Below are positions 61,303 through 64,000 of a stretch of DNA of 64,000 nt, in pieces; within the stretch, counting starts at the first letter, position 1, and each line of letters starts with the position of its first letter. The notes below the pieces were generated by a model. It ran no database searches and was not told the origin of the DNA. It saw nothing but the letters and a program-made list of their open reading frames with translations. The DNA comes from an uncultured Pseudomonadales bacterium (GTDB taxonomy: Bacteria > Pseudomonadota > Gammaproteobacteria > Pseudomonadales > Cellvibrionaceae), in the NCBI GenBank assembly GCA_947487765.1, contig CANKXO010000003.1, positions 558,001 to 622,000 of the forward strand, written 5' to 3'. The translations under genes and the position numbers were made by a program.

Positions 61303-62468
61303 GCAATATCACGAATCGTACACCATTCACTTTACCACCCCTTTCACTTTATATTCATATTCCCTGGTGTGTTAAAAAATGCCCCTACTGTGATTTTAAT
61401 TCTCATACTAGCAATGATATACCTGAACAACACTACCTTGAGGCACTTAAGCAAGATTTAACTCAAGACAACCATTGGATACAGAACCGAAAGCTACACA
61501 GTATTTTTTTTGGTGGTGGAACACCCAGCTTGTTTTCAGCGAAGGCGATTGCCTCCATCTTAAATACTGCGGAACAAACTATTGGTTTCGAACCAGAAAT
61601 AGAAATTACCCTAGAAGCTAACCCCGGAACATTTGAGCAGCAAAAATTCAGCGATTTTTTTTCTGCCGGCGTTAACCGATTGTCTATTGGCGTTCAAAGT
61701 TTTCAAGAAAAACACCTACAAAAACTCGGGCGTATACATAGCAGCCATGATGCTGCTAATGCAGTAAAAATGGCGCAGCAGGCTGGTTTTAATAATATCA
61801 ATATAGATCTTATGCATGGCCTGCCAGATCAAACCATTAGAGAAGCAAATGGCGACCTTGAAGCTGCGATTAGCTTAAATTCTCAACATATTTCATGGTA
61901 TCAGCTGACAATAGAGCCGAACACCATATTTTATCGGCAACCACCTCCATTACCTGCCGATGAATTGTTGGCAGACATTCAGGATAATGGACAGCAATTA
62001 TTAGCCAATAACGGTTATCAACAATACGAAGTCTCTGCTTTTTCTCAAGCGAACCATCAATCCAGGCACAATACCAACTATTGGTCATTTGGCGACTATA
62101 TTGGTATTGGCGCAGGTGCTCATGGGAAATTCACCGATATTCAGCAACAAAAAATTCTACGCCGTCAGAAAACACGCTTACCAGAGCATTACCTTAACTA
62201 TGATAATGCGCCTTCTTTTAAAGAAACTGAAACCAGTATAGAAGAATTGCCGCTGGAGTTTTTAATGAATACTTTACGACTGAATCAGGGCGTACCCGTA
62301 CAATACTTTGAAGAACGTACAGGCTTATCACTAGGCACTATCGAACAACCCTTGGAAAAACTTGTCCGACAAGGGTTACTTGAAGAAACATCCACGTATT
62401 TAAAAACAACTGACCTTGGGCAGCGATTTTTAAATACTATTCTTTCTCAGTTTATGGAAAGCGAATGA
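61299..62468 (+). CDS. hemW: Radical SAM haem chaperone HemW
   Basis: A 389-aa radical SAM protein, formerly HemN-like, that binds haem and delivers it to respiratory enzymes. The cluster motif is CVKKCPYCDF (CxxxCxxC); FFGGGTPSLFS, RLSIGVQSFQEKHLQKLGR and IGIGAGAHGKF are HemW features, and the true HemN N-terminal extension is absent. GTG start at 61299 overlaps rdgB by 4 bp. Confidence 0.94.
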   Translation: MSNITNRTPFTLPPLSLYIHIPWCVKKCPYCDFNSHTSNDIPEQHYLEALKQDLTQDNHWIQNRKLHSIFFGGGTPSLFSAKAIASILNTAEQTIGFEPEIEITLEANPGTFEQQKFSDFFSAGVNRLSIGVQSFQEKHLQKLGRIHSSHDAANAVKMAQQAGFNNINIDLMHGLPDQTIREANGDLEAAISLNSQHISWYQLTIEPNTIFYRQPPPLPADELLADIQDNGQQLLANNGYQQYEVSAFSQANHQSRHNTNYWSFGDYIGIGAGAHGKFTDIQQQKILRRQKTRLPEHYLNYDNAPSFKETETSIEELPLEFLMNTLRLNQGVPVQYFEERTGLSLGTIEQPLEKLVRQGLLEETSTYLKTTDLGQRFLNTILSQFMESE

Positions 62469-63328
62469 TCAGACAACTCTGCCTTGTATCGCTAGCACTA
62501 ACAGCTTTTGCTGCGAACTCAATTTTGTGTCGCTATGCATTATATGGCGAAAGTGGTAATGGCGGCTGGATTGACCCTGCAAGCTTTACAGCCATTCGCC
62601 TTTTTTCTGGTGCGATCACACTAGTGCTACTGGTATTTATTTTTCAACGGGGACTATCCAAACCAGCCAGGCAAAACTACTTAGGCGCTATCTTTTTACT
62701 GATCTATGCAGTTACGTTTTCCTTCGCCTATATTTCACTAGATACTGCCACTGGGGCATTAATTTTATTTGGTACAGTACAGCTGTTGATGATTACCTTC
62801 TCGCTGATCAAAGGCCAACGCTTAAATAAGCGAGAGTGGATAGGTTTTAGTATTGCTTGCTGTGGATTTTTATTCCTGACATTACCCCATGTTTCTGCGC
62901 CATCATGGAGTGGATTGTTATTAATGGTTATCTCTGGTTTCGGCTGGGCTTTTTATACACTGAACGGAAAAGGTAGCACTCAACCATTAATGGATACTGC
63001 ACTGAACTTTTCTCTCGCAATTATCCCAGCTCTACTGCCCGTTATTGTTTTGATAGCTATCGATACTGAATTACAACTCAGTACCAATGGAATTTTATTT
63101 GCGGTAGCTTCCGGAGCACTGGCGTCGGGTATTGGTTATGCTATCTGGTATGCGGTGCTACCTTCGATTACAACCACCCAAGCTGCAACATCACAGTTAC
63201 TGGTTCCGATTATTGCTGGAATTGGAGGTATACTATTATTACAAGAACCATTGAGTTCTTCTTTATTGATTTCAGGCTTATTAATTTTGGGTGGAGTTTA
63301 CCTAGTTGTGAATAAAAAACCTGTATAG
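62465..63328 (+). CDS. EamA/DMT superfamily transporter
   Basis: A 287-aa inner-membrane protein with about ten TM helices in two EamA repeats. SYISLDTATGALILFGTVQ-like and LPSITTTQAATSQLLVPIIA-like segments mark each half. The substrate is unknown (amino-acid or metabolite export is common in this family). The ATG overlaps the hemW stop (ATGA), so it is the last gene of the metX operon. Confidence 0.85.
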   Translation: MIRQLCLVSLALTAFAANSILCRYALYGESGNGGWIDPASFTAIRLFSGAITLVLLVFIFQRGLSKPARQNYLGAIFLLIYAVTFSFAYISLDTATGALILFGTVQLLMITFSLIKGQRLNKREWIGFSIACCGFLFLTLPHVSAPSWSGLLLMVISGFGWAFYTLNGKGSTQPLMDTALNFSLAIIPALLPVIVLIAIDTELQLSTNGILFAVASGALASGIGYAIWYAVLPSITTTQAATSQLLVPIIAGIGGILLLQEPLSSSLLISGLLILGGVYLVVNKKPV

Positions 63329-63342
63329 AAGAATTAACTTGT

Positions 63343-63999
63343 TTAATGGAGTAGTTGTATTATCAGCAAAAGCATCGACATAATAACACCCAGTACCGGC
63401 ACCCATATATACACTTGAAAACCAGAATAGCTATCGCGTCTTTTAAAAACAATCAATGCGATATTAATTAAGGTAAACAAACATAAGATTATAGTACTCG
63501 TTAGCTGGGCCAGAACTGCCAATGGAAATGTTAATGTAAAAAGCAAAATCAGCAAACTAATAAATATTGTTGCAATAACAGGGGTTTGTGTACGTGCATT
63601 AATCACCGATAAAAATTGCAACGTTGGTGACGACTGAGTAATCCCATAAACTACACGCGGAGCCATTAATAATTGAACAATGGCTCCATTTAAAATAGCT
63701 ATCAAACTAATCACGCTTAATAAAGGCGCAGGAAACCAGTCAGACCCAGAGACAATGGTTGTTAAGGGTGCAGTACTATTGGCTAGGGCGTCCATCGGAA
63801 CAGCAACAACAGCTACGAATGCGATAATAATATAAATTATTGTCGCCGCACAGGTAGCAATAATAATCGCTTTAGGTAACGCATTGGAGGCATCCTTCAC
63901 TTCTTCAGCCATATTGACCATATCTTCAAAGCCAATAAACGCATAGAAAGCAAGAAACGCGGCTGCAGAAATGCCTATCCAAGATGGCGCAGGCAAGCC
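63343..63999 (-). CDS. APC family amino-acid permease, C-terminal part (cut by window edge)
   Basis: The frame is open to the right edge, so the N-terminus is missing; 218 codons are visible before the stop. It contains about six hydrophobic segments and the APC signature FLAFYAFIGFEDMVNMAEE followed by LPKAIIIATCAATIIYI. PRVVYGI and ARTQTPVIATI are other family segments. Substrate unknown. Its stop faces the EamA gene, 14 bp apart. Confidence 0.85.
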   Translation of the reverse strand, partial: GLPAPSWIGISAAAFLAFYAFIGFEDMVNMAEEVKDASNALPKAIIIATCAATIIYIIIAFVAVVAVPMDALANSTAPLTTIVSGSDWFPAPLLSVISLIAILNGAIVQLLMAPRVVYGITQSSPTLQFLSVINARTQTPVIATIFISLLILLFTLTFPLAVLAQLTSTIILCLFTLINIALIVFKRRDSYSGFQVYIWVPVLGVIMSMLLLIIQLLH

Positions 64000-64000
64000 T

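Overview
The window reads as ordinary chromosome of a gammaproteobacterium with rather AT-rich DNA. Gene content and order match the Pseudomonas / Cellvibrionales branch: a Crc homologue, a SutA homologue, metX-metW, the complete Pil/Chp twitching chemosensory cluster, and pilT/pilU beside yggS-proC-yggT-metXW. I see no prophage, insertion sequence, CRISPR array, rRNA or tRNA. Both ends cut a gene: coaD on the left and an amino-acid permease on the right. The species cannot be named from this sequence alone.

Layout. 1-8.7 kb: coaD (partial), a secreted DUF1223 protein, cytochrome c5, rep helicase, a REC-GGDEF-EAL protein, comM, a TorF-like porin and ubiK. 8.7-12 kb: a nitrogen module, glnK-amtB plus a second PII gene, behind a sigma-54 promoter with an NtrC dyad and a perfect CRP/Vfr palindrome, followed by sutA. 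12.1-19.6 kb: xerC, a DUF484 gene, dapF, lysA and lptM, then cyaY, tail to tail with cyaA (class I adenylate cyclase). 19.8-26.4 kb: a more lineage-specific stretch with an outer-membrane barrel, a TauE/SafE permease, a hidden 59-codon ORF behind a direct repeat, a YHS-domain protein, purC and an orphan chemoreceptor. 26.9-37.2 kb: mutM, rpmG, rpmB and radC, divergent from coaBC, a membrane-anchored algC and argB, then slmA, a DUF4124 gene, pyrE and crc. 37.4-49.7 kb: chpC, chpB, chpA, pilK, pilJ, pilI, pilH and pilG, transcribed leftwards. 50-55.4 kb: gshB, a tonB3-like gene, yqgE and ruvX, facing pilU and pilT. 55.7-64 kb: yggS, proC, yggT, a small membrane protein, metX, metW, a DUF4426 gene, rdgB, hemW and an EamA transporter, then the permease fragment.

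How it fits together. The Pil/Chp system, the retraction ATPases PilT/PilU and a TonB3-like protein together describe surface sensing and twitching. In Pseudomonas this pathway feeds into cAMP. Here an adenylate cyclase and three candidate CRP boxes lie in the same window: at cyaA itself, at the glnK promoter start, and upstream of the TorF-like porin. Crc, SutA and PII add further carbon, slow-growth and nitrogen control genes.

I found no clearly new multi-gene system. The most unusual items are the glnK promoter, where a perfect CRP box covers the predicted sigma-54 start; the unannotated 59-aa ORF with an 11-bp direct repeat of 31-bp period; the receptor-like membrane extension on AlgC; the Crc homologue with a broken exonuclease site; and two perfect 14-bp hairpins between pilT and pilU.
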